From positions 682,001 to 746,000 of the forward strand of contig NZ_JAUTBA010000001.1 in assembly GCF_030818895.1 (NCBI RefSeq): 64,000 nucleotides of DNA, read 5' to 3'. This DNA is from Sphingobacterium zeae. Its GTDB lineage: Bacteria > Bacteroidota > Bacteroidia > Sphingobacteriales > Sphingobacteriaceae. The position numbers and the translations under genes are program-made. Below the pieces are notes generated by a model, which was not told the DNA's origin, ran no database searches, and saw nothing but the letters and a program-made list of their open reading frames with translations. Shown here one piece after another: positions 53,006-61,699 of this stretch (the stretch's first letter is position 1; every line of letters starts with the position of its first letter).

Positions 53006-55075
53006 ATGAAGTTGTTTGTACGCATTCTTGCCGCATGGTGTTTTTTATTTATTTATTCCATGGATGTCATTGCGCAGAGCAAAGAGGATTGGAGCAGTGC
53101 ATTGGATTCGGCGCGGGCCAAGGAGGACGGAAAGAAGGATTCTGTTATCCTATCGGCCAAGTATATCCGATATGCAACATTGGATATGCTAAAAAAAGGT
53201 ACCTATACACGACAGATTGACACTTCACATCATAATTACCAATATTATAACCCGCAAAATTTACCCTGGAATCCCAGTGTGAACCTTGGTTCTTATGGTC
53301 TGGCTACGCGCGACCTGCTGTTTCAGCCTAAAAAAACCATTGGATTTCAGTCAGGTTTTACCGCATTGGAGCGCTATTTGCTAAATCCTGATTCGGTTCA
53401 ATATTTTAGGGCACGGGCCAGATACTCTGAGTTGTCAGCGGTGGGGTTTTTCTTTAACGATCAGGTTTTTAGGGCTCGGGTAGCGCAAAATATCAATTCC
53501 CAATGGAATATGAATGTGGATTTCCATTCAACTAAAACGGATGGTTATTACCTGAATCAGAATTACTCCGATTTAAAGGCTTCGATTGCCTCGTGGTACG
53601 AATCAAAAAATAATCGGTATAACCTGTTGATCAATGCGGTGTTTAACCGGTTGGATGCAATGGAAAACGGTTCTATCACCGAAGATCGCCCGTTTGCACC
53701 TGAAAACAGACAGGCTCCAAATCGTTTTAACCCTAAATTTGGCAATTCTGACAAGAATGTGATTCCTCGATCCAGATGGTGGGATAAATCATTTTTTCTG
53801 AGACAGTCGCTTTATGTGGGGCGATTGGATACCATCGATAAAGGTAAGCCCACCATGGAGATTCGGCCTACCAATAGCATGGCGCACAATACTCGTATTA
53901 GAAGACAAACCTATAATTTCTTCAAGAACACGGATGATCAGTATGCAGTGTTGCCTTATAACAACAGAGCATTGGCGTTAAATAATGATAAGACCTTGGT
54001 TACGAATGTTTCGAATGAGTTTGAATACAACTTTTTCCTCCGCGGGAAGTCGGTATTTAAGAACGAGGCAAAATTAAACCTGGCGTTTCAGCACGATATG
54101 AACTGGGTGGAGCAAAACCAGCTCGATTCCAATCGCTATTATAACAACCGCGCGGCTTATCCGCAGGCGATTAATAAATTGCCGGATAGTACCACGTTTG
54201 ATCGCTTTTACCAAAATGGCATCGTAAAAGGCGAATTGGGCTATCAGTTTTCCGACCGTCTTGATTTTAGTTTGAAAGCCAATCAGATCGTATTCGGTCA
54301 CAATTTTGGTGATTTTCTATATGATGCCAAGGCGGATATCGCGATGGGCGATAAAATCGGAAAGGTGACGCTTTCTGCGTATTCACAGAATAAATCCCCT
54401 GAGATGGTTTTTGAGAATTTAAATTATACGTATGCAAAATGGAATGATTTGGATCTTAAAAAGACTAAAATTCAGAATCTCGGTTTTCAATATGCTAATC
54501 CGATGCTTGGTTTTCATGGTAAGGTCGAATATTTCCTGATGAATAATTATACGTATTTCGCAGAGCGGCCCAATCCGCAGGACGATCCTAAAAATGACAA
54601 ATGGATTGTTCCGACCCAATTGGATAAGGCCAATTTATTGAAGGTAACGGTCGGACAAAAATTTAAATTGAACCATTTTACTTTAGACAACCTGGTTGTC
54701 TATCAAAAGACAGATCAACAAGACGTATTGGCGGTTCCCGAATTGTATACTTGGCATAGTTTGTACTACAGCAATCTTTTCTATAAAGTGATTGATTACA
54801 GTATTGGGTTGGATGCGAAGTTTAATACACCTTATGCAAATCCAAATTATTCGGTTGGTACTGGGCAATTTTACAATGCATATAAGCAAATCGAGTTTTC
54901 GACTTATCCAATTATGGATTTGTGGATTACAGCAAACATACAACGGGTAAACATGTTTTTGAGCTATAATTTTTTAAACCAGAACTTCTATCCACACGGA
55001 TACTACACGGTTCGGCGCTATCCGATGAATACCGCCAACTTTAGGTTTGGAATTTCGTGGAAGTTCTATGACTAA
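53006..55075 (+). CDS. Putative outer-membrane porin (Porin_10 family)
   Basis: A signal peptide (ending MDVIAQ) is followed by a 660-residue beta-rich protein. It has the Bacteroidota Porin_10 pattern: a conserved N-terminal PSVNLGSYGLATRDLLFQP, alternating aromatic strands (NMNVDFHSTKTDGYY, LGYQFSDRLDFSLKANQI) and the C-terminal NTANFRFGISWKFYD. The terminal strand with F-Y-D resembles a barrel closing strand. The family is predicted to form outer-membrane barrels; transport has not been shown here. It stands alone before the tRNA-Val cluster. Confidence 0.85.
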   Translation: MKLFVRILAAWCFLFIYSMDVIAQSKEDWSSALDSARAKEDGKKDSVILSAKYIRYATLDMLKKGTYTRQIDTSHHNYQYYNPQNLPWNPSVNLGSYGLATRDLLFQPKKTIGFQSGFTALERYLLNPDSVQYFRARARYSELSAVGFFFNDQVFRARVAQNINSQWNMNVDFHSTKTDGYYLNQNYSDLKASIASWYESKNNRYNLLINAVFNRLDAMENGSITEDRPFAPENRQAPNRFNPKFGNSDKNVIPRSRWWDKSFFLRQSLYVGRLDTIDKGKPTMEIRPTNSMAHNTRIRRQTYNFFKNTDDQYAVLPYNNRALALNNDKTLVTNVSNEFEYNFFLRGKSVFKNEAKLNLAFQHDMNWVEQNQLDSNRYYNNRAAYPQAINKLPDSTTFDRFYQNGIVKGELGYQFSDRLDFSLKANQIVFGHNFGDFLYDAKADIAMGDKIGKVTLSAYSQNKSPEMVFENLNYTYAKWNDLDLKKTKIQNLGFQYANPMLGFHGKVEYFLMNNYTYFAERPNPQDDPKNDKWIVPTQLDKANLLKVTVGQKFKLNHFTLDNLVVYQKTDQQDVLAVPELYTWHSLYYSNLFYKVIDYSIGLDAKFNTPYANPNYSVGTGQFYNAYKQIEFSTYPIMDLWITANIQRVNMFLSYNFLNQNFYPHGYYTVRRYPMNTANFRFGISWKFYD

Positions 55076-55137
55076 AAATTATTTCGGTGTTTCTTAGCTT
55101 GTTGTGATCGTTAAGGCATAAAATCTTATAAAATAAT

Positions 55138-55167
55138 TTTGAGAATAGAATTTTTAAGCTATATTTG
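55138..55167 (+). promoter_or_regulatory. Promoter of the tRNA-Val cluster
   Basis: TTTG (55138-55141), an 18-bp spacer and TATATTTG (55160-55167) fit the Bacteroidota consensus. The start site would fall near 55174, about 32 nt before the first tRNA. Confidence 0.7.
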
Positions 55168-55205
55168 CACACGCAATTAGGGAACGGCGTTCTTTAAAAA
55201 AGTAT

Positions 55206-55280
55206 GGAGGCTTAGCTCAGCTGGTTCAGAGCATCTGCCTTACAAGCAGAGGGTCACAGGTTCGAATCCTGTAGCCTCCA
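55206..55280 (+). tRNA. tRNA-Val (anticodon TAC)
   Basis: Acceptor arms GGAGGCT and AGCCTCC pair. The anticodon stem-loop is TCTGC-CTTACAA-GCAGA, with TAC at 55241-55243, and the T-arm contains GGTTCGAATCC. The discriminator is A and CCA is encoded (55281-55283). Confidence 0.97.
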
Positions 55281-55292
55281 CCATACAAAGTC

Positions 55293-55367
55293 GGAGAATT
55301 AGCTCAGCTGGTTCAGAGCATCTGCCTTACAAGCAGAGGGTCACTGGTTCGAATCCAGTATTCTCCA
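55293..55367 (+). tRNA. tRNA-Val (anticodon TAC), second copy
   Basis: Acceptor arms GGAGAAT and ATTCTCC pair. The anticodon TAC is at 55328-55330. CCA is encoded at 55368-55370. The body is nearly identical to copy 1, but the acceptor stem differs by compensated changes. Confidence 0.97.
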
Positions 55368-55379
55368 CCAATCCAAAAC

Positions 55380-55454
55380 GGAGGCTTAGCTCAGCTGGTT
55401 CAGAGCATCTGCCTTACAAGCAGAGGGTCACAGGTTCGAATCCTGTAGCCTCCA
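55380..55454 (+). tRNA. tRNA-Val (anticodon TAC), third copy
   Basis: The 75-nt body is identical to copy 1, with TAC at 55415-55417. No CCA is encoded; the sequence after the discriminator is CAA. An intrinsic terminator starts within 2 nt. Confidence 0.97.
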
Positions 55455-55455
55455 C

Positions 55456-55484
55456 AAAGCATCATTGACTGGTGCTTTTTTTTT
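55456..55484 (+). terminator. Terminator-like hairpin between the third and fourth tRNA-Val
   Basis: AAAGCATCA (55456-55464) pairs with TGGTGCTTT (55470-55478, one G-U) and is followed by T residues to 55484. Only 5 nt remain before the GAC tRNA. Confidence 0.7.
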
Positions 55485-55489
55485 CGTTA

Positions 55490-55564
55490 GGGGGTTTAGC
55501 TCAGCTGGTTTAGAGCACTACCTCGACAAGGTAGGGGTCACTGGTTCGAACCCAGTAATCCCCA
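55490..55564 (+). tRNA. tRNA-Val (anticodon GAC)
   Basis: Acceptor arms GGGGGTT and AATCCCC pair (one G-U). The anticodon arm is CTACC-TCGACAA-GGTAG, with GAC at 55525-55527, so it reads GUC/GUU. CCA is not encoded. It begins 5 nt after a terminator-like T-run. Confidence 0.97.
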
Positions 55565-55570
55565 CAATAA

Positions 55571-55597
55571 AAAAGCGTTCATCATGAACGCTTTTTT
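55571..55597 (+). terminator. Terminator of the tRNA-Val cluster
   Basis: AAAGCGTTCAT (55572-55582) pairs with ATGAACGCTTT (55584-55594), with a 1-nt formal loop and a T-run. Confidence 0.85.
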
Positions 55598-55681
55598 TAT
55601 GCATTGAATTGCTTATAAAGTTTCGAAATTCTCTTTAAGGTAGTTAGTCTACTTAGGGAATCTCTTGTGGTTATTTTATTT

Positions 55682-56863
55682 TTAGTTCTTCTTTTTACCT
55701 AGCTTAATGCCGTAACCTGTCGTCCATTCAATAAAGTCGGCTTTACCTCCATGGGCTTTAATAGAAACGCCAGCAAAGATATCTTTGTAGACTTTATAGC
55801 GTACACCTACTCTAAGGTATACGGGCATGCTCTCGCCATTGAATTTGTTGCGATGCAGGTAGGCCCCCACATTTCCGTTGATGTACAATCTCGAATTTAG
55901 GACATGATCTATGTAGACCGCTGGCCCGTACGAAAATAAGGCTGAAAATTTGCCGGCTTTGTCGCCTGCCACCTTCTCATCATTCCCGCTGGCTGAATAG
56001 AATGCATCAACCCCAGCGCCGAGGCGCCATTTGTAGCCCAAATGTCTGCTATAGTAAGCTCCCAACATCGATTTGAAATATTGCCCATCATGCTCCCGGT
56101 CGATCTGCTTGAAACCAAAAGCATAATTGAAGTGCAGTTCTTCGGTTTTCTCCATCGGGGGAATACGCGTTTTTCTATAATCAAATGGCTTGTCTGTTGG
56201 TGTATACGAAACGGATAAGCTCAAAGGGACGAGATTTATCCCTGTATTGGGTAATGCCAGTGCTCCATTGCTGAAGTGGTGAAATGCCGCGCCAGCACCA
56301 ACCTGAAAATGTTTGTTTAACCGATAGTTGGCCTGGATTCCGAAATCAATAAAAACGTTGTTTTTACTGCCGATAAGGAGGTTGAAAGGATTGTCTTCTT
56401 CGTTATAGGGGTTGAATCTGCCGGAGAGACCGAGGGCAATCCGATAATTGAAATTCCATCTCGAATTTACTTTTGGTCGAATGGGAATAGCCACAAAGCC
56501 GTATGCGGCAAAAGGCTGGCCCAGATGTTCCTGTCCAAAGGTGCTGCTATAAATACCGATACCGTAGATCGGATAGTTGTACAGTTGGTTGTAAATGCTT
56601 TTTATCGAATCTTGAAACTGGGTCTGAAAGCCTACTCTGAAATTTAAGCCGTTATAGTAGGAGTCGGCTAGTGTTTCCTTGGAGCGTTCATTAAATTTAA
56701 GTTCGCCACCACTTTCATGTTCAAGTTGAAATATCAGTCTTTTCTTGGCTGGGATAAGGCTTTGTAAAGTGTCTGTTGAATTTTCTATTCGGGGTGTAAC
56801 CTGGGCTATGGTACGAAAGGAGAGCAGGGCCAAGGTCACAAAAGCAAGCATTCTTGATTTCAT
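55682..56863 (-). CDS. Acyloxyacyl hydrolase / PagL-like lipid A 3-O-deacylase, outer membrane
   Basis: I place the start at MKSRMLAFVTLALLSF (ATG 56863), which gives a signal peptide ending TIAQ; the longer frame adds 30 residues upstream of the promoter-proximal ATG. The middle of the protein carries HHFSNGALALPNTGIN, the catalytic His-x-Ser-Asn signature of PagL-type outer-membrane lipases that remove the 3-O-acyl chain of lipid A. Many alternating aromatic strands indicate a beta-barrel. At about 393 aa it is twice the length of Pseudomonas PagL, so a second barrel-like half is present. The promoter TTG-N20-TACTTTTG lies just upstream. Confidence 0.78.
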   Translation of the reverse strand: MKSRMLAFVTLALLSFRTIAQVTPRIENSTDTLQSLIPAKKRLIFQLEHESGGELKFNERSKETLADSYYNGLNFRVGFQTQFQDSIKSIYNQLYNYPIYGIGIYSSTFGQEHLGQPFAAYGFVAIPIRPKVNSRWNFNYRIALGLSGRFNPYNEEDNPFNLLIGSKNNVFIDFGIQANYRLNKHFQVGAGAAFHHFSNGALALPNTGINLVPLSLSVSYTPTDKPFDYRKTRIPPMEKTEELHFNYAFGFKQIDREHDGQYFKSMLGAYYSRHLGYKWRLGAGVDAFYSASGNDEKVAGDKAGKFSALFSYGPAVYIDHVLNSRLYINGNVGAYLHRNKFNGESMPVYLRVGVRYKVYKDIFAGVSIKAHGGKADFIEWTTGYGIKLGKKKN

Positions 56864-56896
56864 GAAATAAAACGTTAGCGTTTTTTTAATTTTTTG

Positions 56897-56928
56897 CAAA
56901 AGTAAGCATGATATATCATTGTAACAAT
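56897..56928 (-). promoter_or_regulatory. Promoter of the PagL-like gene
   Basis: On the minus strand, TTG (56927-56925), a 20-bp spacer and TACTTTTG (56904-56897) match the Bacteroidota consensus. The ATG at 56863 lies 34 nt further on and supports the chosen start. Confidence 0.65.
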
Positions 56929-57073
56929 AGCCATTTATACGGCTGGGAAACAAATGGATTAAAAAATACCATTTTTAGGCAAGCTACCTTAAATGAGCGG
57001 TAAGTATTATCGGCTCGCTTAACTTTCACAGTATCAAAACGGTAAATAATTACTTGTTATACGTTTTATCGTA

Positions 57074-57104
57074 TTGCATATAAAAAGCAATTTATCTAAG
57101 TTTG
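57074..57104 (+). promoter_or_regulatory. Promoter of the M16 protease gene
   Basis: TTG (57074-57076), a 20-bp spacer and TAAGTTTG (57097-57104) are present. The predicted leader is about 15 nt. Confidence 0.6.
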
Positions 57105-57125
57105 AGCTGAAAAGAAAAAGGAAAT

Positions 57126-60071
57126 ATGATTAGAAACCTATTTAGAATAACTGCTGTTACGTTTGTACTAACAACAGCAGGGTTTGCCTTGTTTGCCCAA
57201 AGTGCAAAATTCGAGTGGAAAGAAGCATCTGAAGGGGGATACACCTACAAGTATGTAACCAATGACCCTACTCACTCTCGTTTCTATAAGTTGAAAAATG
57301 GCTTAACGGTGATATTGAGCCCCACAAAAAAGGAACCGCGCATCCAAACCTACATTGCGACAAAGGCGGGTAGTAAAACCGATCCGAAAGAGCATACGGG
57401 TTTAGCGCATTATCTGGAACATATGCTATTCAAGGGAACGGATAAATTTGGATCTAAAGACTGGGCTAAGGAAAAACCGCTATTGGATCAGATCGATGCG
57501 CTGTATGAAAAATACAATAGTACGACCGACGAAGCTGAGCGGAAAGCGATTTATAGGGAGATCGATAAAGTATCTGGAGAAGCTGCCAAATATGCGATAG
57601 CAAATGAGTATGATAAATTGATGGCGTCCATGGGGGCCGAAGGAACGAATGCTTTCACTTCATTTGAACAGACTGTTTATCAAGAACAAATCCCTAGCAA
57701 TGTATTGGATAAGTATCTCGCTGTACAAGCTGAACGGTTTAGAAATCCGGTATTGCGCTTGTTTCATACCGAACTTGAAGCTGTTTATGAAGAGAAAAAT
57801 ATAAGTCTGGATAAAGATAATCGTAAGGCCGTGGAATCCATGTTTTCGGCTGCTTTTCCTGACAATAATTATGGAAAACAGACAACAATCGGGACTGTAG
57901 AGCATCTTAAAAATCCGTCGTTGAAGGCCATTCGGGAGTATTTTCATACGTATTATGTCCCTAATAATATGGGGGTCATTATGTCGGGTGATTTTGATCC
58001 TACTGAGGTCGTTAAAAAAGTGGATAAAAGCTTTGCTTTTATGCAACCCAAAGAGATTCCTGCTTACACTTTTGATGCTGAAAAGCCGATTTTGACACCT
58101 GTTGTCCGCGAGGTCAAAGGTCCGGATGCAGAGTTTATGCTGATGGGATTCCGTTTTCCCGGTGCTGCAACGAAGGATGCCCGCATGCTTAATTTGATGA
58201 GTCAGATCTTAACGAACGGGTCTGCGGGTCTGATTGATCTGGATTTGGTGAAGAACCAAAAATTGTTAGGTGCTGGTGCTTTTCCTTACGTATTAAAAGA
58301 TTATTCCTTGCTGCTACTACAAGGTAATCCTGGTCAGGGACAGCGATTGGAAGAGGTAAAGCAGTTGCTGTTGCAAGAATTGGCGAAATTGAGAAAAGGT
58401 GATTTTTCGGATGATCTGATAACGGCAATTGTCAATAATGCAAAGAAAGATGAAATTAAACAGAACGAAAGCTATGGCGACCGCGCTGAATCATTGATGG
58501 ATGCCTTTACTTCTGGCCAGGATTGGGCATCTGTTGTCGGGTATTCGGATGAGTTAAATAAGATTACCAAGCAAGATGTGGTAGACTTTGCAAACAAATA
58601 CCTGAACGACAATAATTATGTTGTCGTTTATAAACGTAAGGGGGTGGACAATAGTGTGGTTAAGGTTGTTAAACCAGAGATTACGCCTGTAACGGTCAAT
58701 CGCGACGACCAGTCTGATTTCTTAAAGCGGGTTGAAGCGATGCCCGAGGATAAAATCCAGCCGGTATGGGTAAATTACGACAAAGCTATTCAAAAAGCTA
58801 CTGCAAATGGACTGCCTGTGCTTGCCGTAAAGAACTCAGATAATGAGCTGTTTTCACTGTCTTATCGTTTTGACGGCGGAAAATGGAGCAATAAGTTGCT
58901 GTCTTTAGCTGCGGGTTATCTTGAATTTTTGGGTACAAAGGATAAGTCAAGTGAGCAATTTAGCAAAGATTTTTATCAATTGGCATCTGATTTTTCTGTA
59001 TCCGCAGGTAATGAGGAAACTATGGTGTCGATTTCGGGCTTAAATTCAAACTTTACACCAACACTGAACTTGATTCAAGACCTGTTGCGCAATTGTATTG
59101 TTGATGAGGAGGCTTTCAAAATGTATATTGCCCGTGTAAAAAAGGCACGAGCAAATGCGAAAGAAAGTAAGACTGCGATCATGGAAGGTTTAAAATCCTA
59201 TGCTAAATACGGCGCTAAAAATCCATTTAATAATGTGTTTACAGATGCTGAACTGGACGCTTTAAAAGCGGAAGATCTGGTAAAGGTATTGCACGATTTG
59301 GCGAATATGAAGCATACGATGCTTTATTTTGGTCCATTATCGGGTACGGAATTTGTGGCGAAAGCGAAGCCTTTAAAACAAAGTGCCGGAGCCTACGTAG
59401 CGGCAAAAAAGGCAGTTGTGTTTGAAGAGTTGCCAACAAACAAGAATCAGGTGCTTTTTGCTGATTTTGATATGAAGCAGGCTGAGGTGTTTTGGTATAG
59501 AAGTTCAGAAGTTTACGACAGTGCCCTTACGCCTACTGTTTCGTTGTTTAATAATTATTTTGGCGGCGGTATGGGAAGTATTGTCTTTCAGACTATCCGT
59601 GAGTCAAAAGCGTTGGCATATTCCACCTACGCTTATTATGGACAACCGTATAAAAAAGGCAATCGCTATACGGTAGGGGCCTACGTTGGCACACAGGCAG
59701 ATAAGTTTAACGATGCGATTAAAGGCATGAACGAGTTGTTGGATGTATTGCCTGAAAGTGCTAAAGGACTGGATATCGCGAAAGTTAGTCTAGAAAAGTC
59801 AATTGCCAGTGAGCGTGTGTTGAATGCTTCTATCTTAGGGAGTTATTTGGCAGCACAACGCTTGGGAAATACAACTGATATTCGTAAAGTTGTCTACGAA
59901 GAGGCACCGAAATTGACGTATGACAATCTGCATGCTTTTCATAAAAAAGAAATGAGCCAAAAGCCCTATGTTTATTGTGTCGTAGCGAAAGAAGACAGTC
60001 TTAAGCCGGCTGATCTCGCCAAATTAGGGGAAGTTAAAAAGCTGGATCTAAAAGAGATTTTTGGGTATTAG
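57126..60071 (+). CDS. M16-family zinc metallopeptidase, exported, two-domain
   Basis: A signal peptide (ending ALFAQ) precedes two pitrilysin-like M16 units. Active-site HxxEH is in LAHYLEHMLFKG near residue 97, and the third zinc ligand Glu lies in LEAVYEEKNIS. The second unit lacks HxxEH but has the substrate-closing GGGMGSIVFQTIRESKALAYS motif with Arg and Tyr, as expected for the inactive half. The long form (981 aa) is of the pitrilysin/PqqL type and probably degrades peptides in the periplasm. It is a single-gene unit with its own promoter and terminator. Confidence 0.92.
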   Translation: MIRNLFRITAVTFVLTTAGFALFAQSAKFEWKEASEGGYTYKYVTNDPTHSRFYKLKNGLTVILSPTKKEPRIQTYIATKAGSKTDPKEHTGLAHYLEHMLFKGTDKFGSKDWAKEKPLLDQIDALYEKYNSTTDEAERKAIYREIDKVSGEAAKYAIANEYDKLMASMGAEGTNAFTSFEQTVYQEQIPSNVLDKYLAVQAERFRNPVLRLFHTELEAVYEEKNISLDKDNRKAVESMFSAAFPDNNYGKQTTIGTVEHLKNPSLKAIREYFHTYYVPNNMGVIMSGDFDPTEVVKKVDKSFAFMQPKEIPAYTFDAEKPILTPVVREVKGPDAEFMLMGFRFPGAATKDARMLNLMSQILTNGSAGLIDLDLVKNQKLLGAGAFPYVLKDYSLLLLQGNPGQGQRLEEVKQLLLQELAKLRKGDFSDDLITAIVNNAKKDEIKQNESYGDRAESLMDAFTSGQDWASVVGYSDELNKITKQDVVDFANKYLNDNNYVVVYKRKGVDNSVVKVVKPEITPVTVNRDDQSDFLKRVEAMPEDKIQPVWVNYDKAIQKATANGLPVLAVKNSDNELFSLSYRFDGGKWSNKLLSLAAGYLEFLGTKDKSSEQFSKDFYQLASDFSVSAGNEETMVSISGLNSNFTPTLNLIQDLLRNCIVDEEAFKMYIARVKKARANAKESKTAIMEGLKSYAKYGAKNPFNNVFTDAELDALKAEDLVKVLHDLANMKHTMLYFGPLSGTEFVAKAKPLKQSAGAYVAAKKAVVFEELPTNKNQVLFADFDMKQAEVFWYRSSEVYDSALTPTVSLFNNYFGGGMGSIVFQTIRESKALAYSTYAYYGQPYKKGNRYTVGAYVGTQADKFNDAIKGMNELLDVLPESAKGLDIAKVSLEKSIASERVLNASILGSYLAAQRLGNTTDIRKVVYEEAPKLTYDNLHAFHKKEMSQKPYVYCVVAKEDSLKPADLAKLGEVKKLDLKEIFGY

Positions 60072-60107
60072 CTTAGCCGCTATTCGTGTAGCACCTATAC
60101 ATTTGAG

Positions 60108-60136
60108 AGAGGCCTTCAGTATCACTGAAGGCCTCT
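60108..60136. terminator. Bidirectional terminator between the M16 gene and the FMN reductase gene
   Basis: AGAGGCCTTCAGT (60108-60120) pairs perfectly with 60124-60136 across a 3-nt loop. Confidence 0.85.
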
Positions 60137-60152
60137 GTTTTGGTAGCCGTTA

Positions 60153-60674
60153 TTAGAATCGGATCATTTCATCAATCTGCTCATTGATGAATTGCAGTGT
60201 ATCTTCCTTGAATAACTCTCCGTCATCATTCAATTCATTATGAACTCCGGGGATAAAAATCTTGAGTGGAAGCACATGCATTCTTAAATAGTGGCATATC
60301 CCAGTGAGGTGATCGATTCCACGGAGGTTGCCATAGCGTCCAGAAGATAGTCCGACCAATGCAACTTTCTTGTGATAAAAGCTAATCGGAAATGTGCAGC
60401 AATCGATAAAAAGCTTGAGTGCTCCGGGTATACTGCCGTTGTATTCTGGTGCGATGAAGATAAACAGTTCAGCTTTACTGACCTTTTCTTGAATAGGTTC
60501 GAATGCTGTGCTTCTTTTGCCATAAAGATCTGTCTCTAAAATGTTTGCTGGTAGATCTTCCAACGAAAAAATGTCACTTTCAATTGACTTACGATCAAGT
60601 ATTTGCTTGTAGCACTTTGCTATTTTTAACGTCTTGCTATTGGGGCGGTTTGTTCCGGATATTATTAAAATCAT
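60153..60674 (-). CDS. NADPH-dependent FMN reductase family protein
   Basis: This is a flavodoxin-like fold with the FMN phosphate loop SGTNRPNSKTLKIA at the start and PEYNGSIPGALKLFIDC in the middle, the family signature. VALVGLSSGRYGNLRGIDHL follows. The 173-aa length is normal for YieF/ChrR-like or azoreductase-like NAD(P)H:quinone/FMN oxidoreductases in the cytoplasm. It is monocistronic, divergent from parA across 226 bp. The specific substrate is not predictable. Confidence 0.88.
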   Translation of the reverse strand: MILIISGTNRPNSKTLKIAKCYKQILDRKSIESDIFSLEDLPANILETDLYGKRSTAFEPIQEKVSKAELFIFIAPEYNGSIPGALKLFIDCCTFPISFYHKKVALVGLSSGRYGNLRGIDHLTGICHYLRMHVLPLKIFIPGVHNELNDDGELFKEDTLQFINEQIDEMIRF

Positions 60675-60900
60675 TGTGTTGTTGGTACTTATAAAAAGCG
60701 CAATTTCAAAGTGGATACATATCTCGATTTTTTGTATCTTAGCATCCTGAGGATATGTGCTTTTGCTTCGTCAAAAGTACGAAATATGCTGAACTTGTTC
60801 TGTTAATTTGAGTTGCGGATAGAGATTTTGGCAAATTGATCTTCAAAAAAGTGAAATGTGGGATAAAATGACATTTTAATTAAGAAAGATTTTCATTCAG

Positions 60901-61698
60901 ATGGGAAAAGTAATTGCAATCGCAAATCAAAAGGGTGGGGTCGGAAAAACCACAACGTCAATCAATTTGGCGGCAAGTTTGGCGGTTTTAGAATATAAAA
61001 CATTGTTAGTGGATGCAGATCCTCAAGCAAACTCTACTTCTGGGATTGGCTTTGACCCTCGTACAATCACCGCAAGTGTATATGAATGTTTGGTAAATGA
61101 TTTGGACCCCCGGGAGGCGATCCAATCGACAGAAACGCCAAATTTAGACCTTTTGCCTGCTCATATCGATTTGGTTGGGGCAGAAATTGAGATGATCAAT
61201 ATGCATGAAAGGGAGTACAAGATGAAAAAAATCTTGGATCAGGTGAAACATGATTATGATTTTATTATCATTGACTGTTCGCCTTCTTTGGGCTTAATTA
61301 CAATCAATGCACTGTCTGCTTCGGACTCCGTCATCATTCCTGTACAATGCGAATACTTTGCTTTAGAGGGTCTTGGTAAATTATTAAACACGATTAAGAT
61401 CGTTCAAAATCGTTTAAATACGAGCTTGGAGATTGAAGGGATTTTGTTGACTATGTACGATGTCCGTTTGCGGCTGTCGAATCAGGTGGTCGAGGAAGTG
61501 AAAACACATTTCACCGATTTAGTTTTTGATACGATTATCCAGCGGAATACCCGTTTGAGCGAAGCTCCAAGTTTTGGAATTTCTGTTATCATGCATGATG
61601 CGTCCTGTAAAGGGGCAATCAATTATTTGAATTTGGCGCGTGAGATCTTACAGAAAAACGGGCATCTTAGTGAAATGAATAAAACAGTAACCGCATAA
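60901..61698 (+). CDS. parA: Chromosome-partitioning ATPase ParA (Soj)
   Basis: ParA is a deviant Walker-A ATPase that works with ParB to segregate the chromosome origin. Motifs: AIANQKGGVGKTTTSINLAA (P-loop with signature Lys), VDADPQANSTSG and DFIIIDCSPSLGL. The 265-aa size and lack of an N-terminal HTH identify the chromosomal type. ParB starts 2 nt after its stop. This suggests the window's right end lies in an origin-side region, although no parS (TGTTTCACGTGAAACA) was noticed. Confidence 0.96.
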   Translation: MGKVIAIANQKGGVGKTTTSINLAASLAVLEYKTLLVDADPQANSTSGIGFDPRTITASVYECLVNDLDPREAIQSTETPNLDLLPAHIDLVGAEIEMINMHEREYKMKKILDQVKHDYDFIIIDCSPSLGLITINALSASDSVIIPVQCEYFALEGLGKLLNTIKIVQNRLNTSLEIEGILLTMYDVRLRLSNQVVEEVKTHFTDLVFDTIIQRNTRLSEAPSFGISVIMHDASCKGAINYLNLAREILQKNGHLSEMNKTVTA

Positions 61699-61699
61699 T

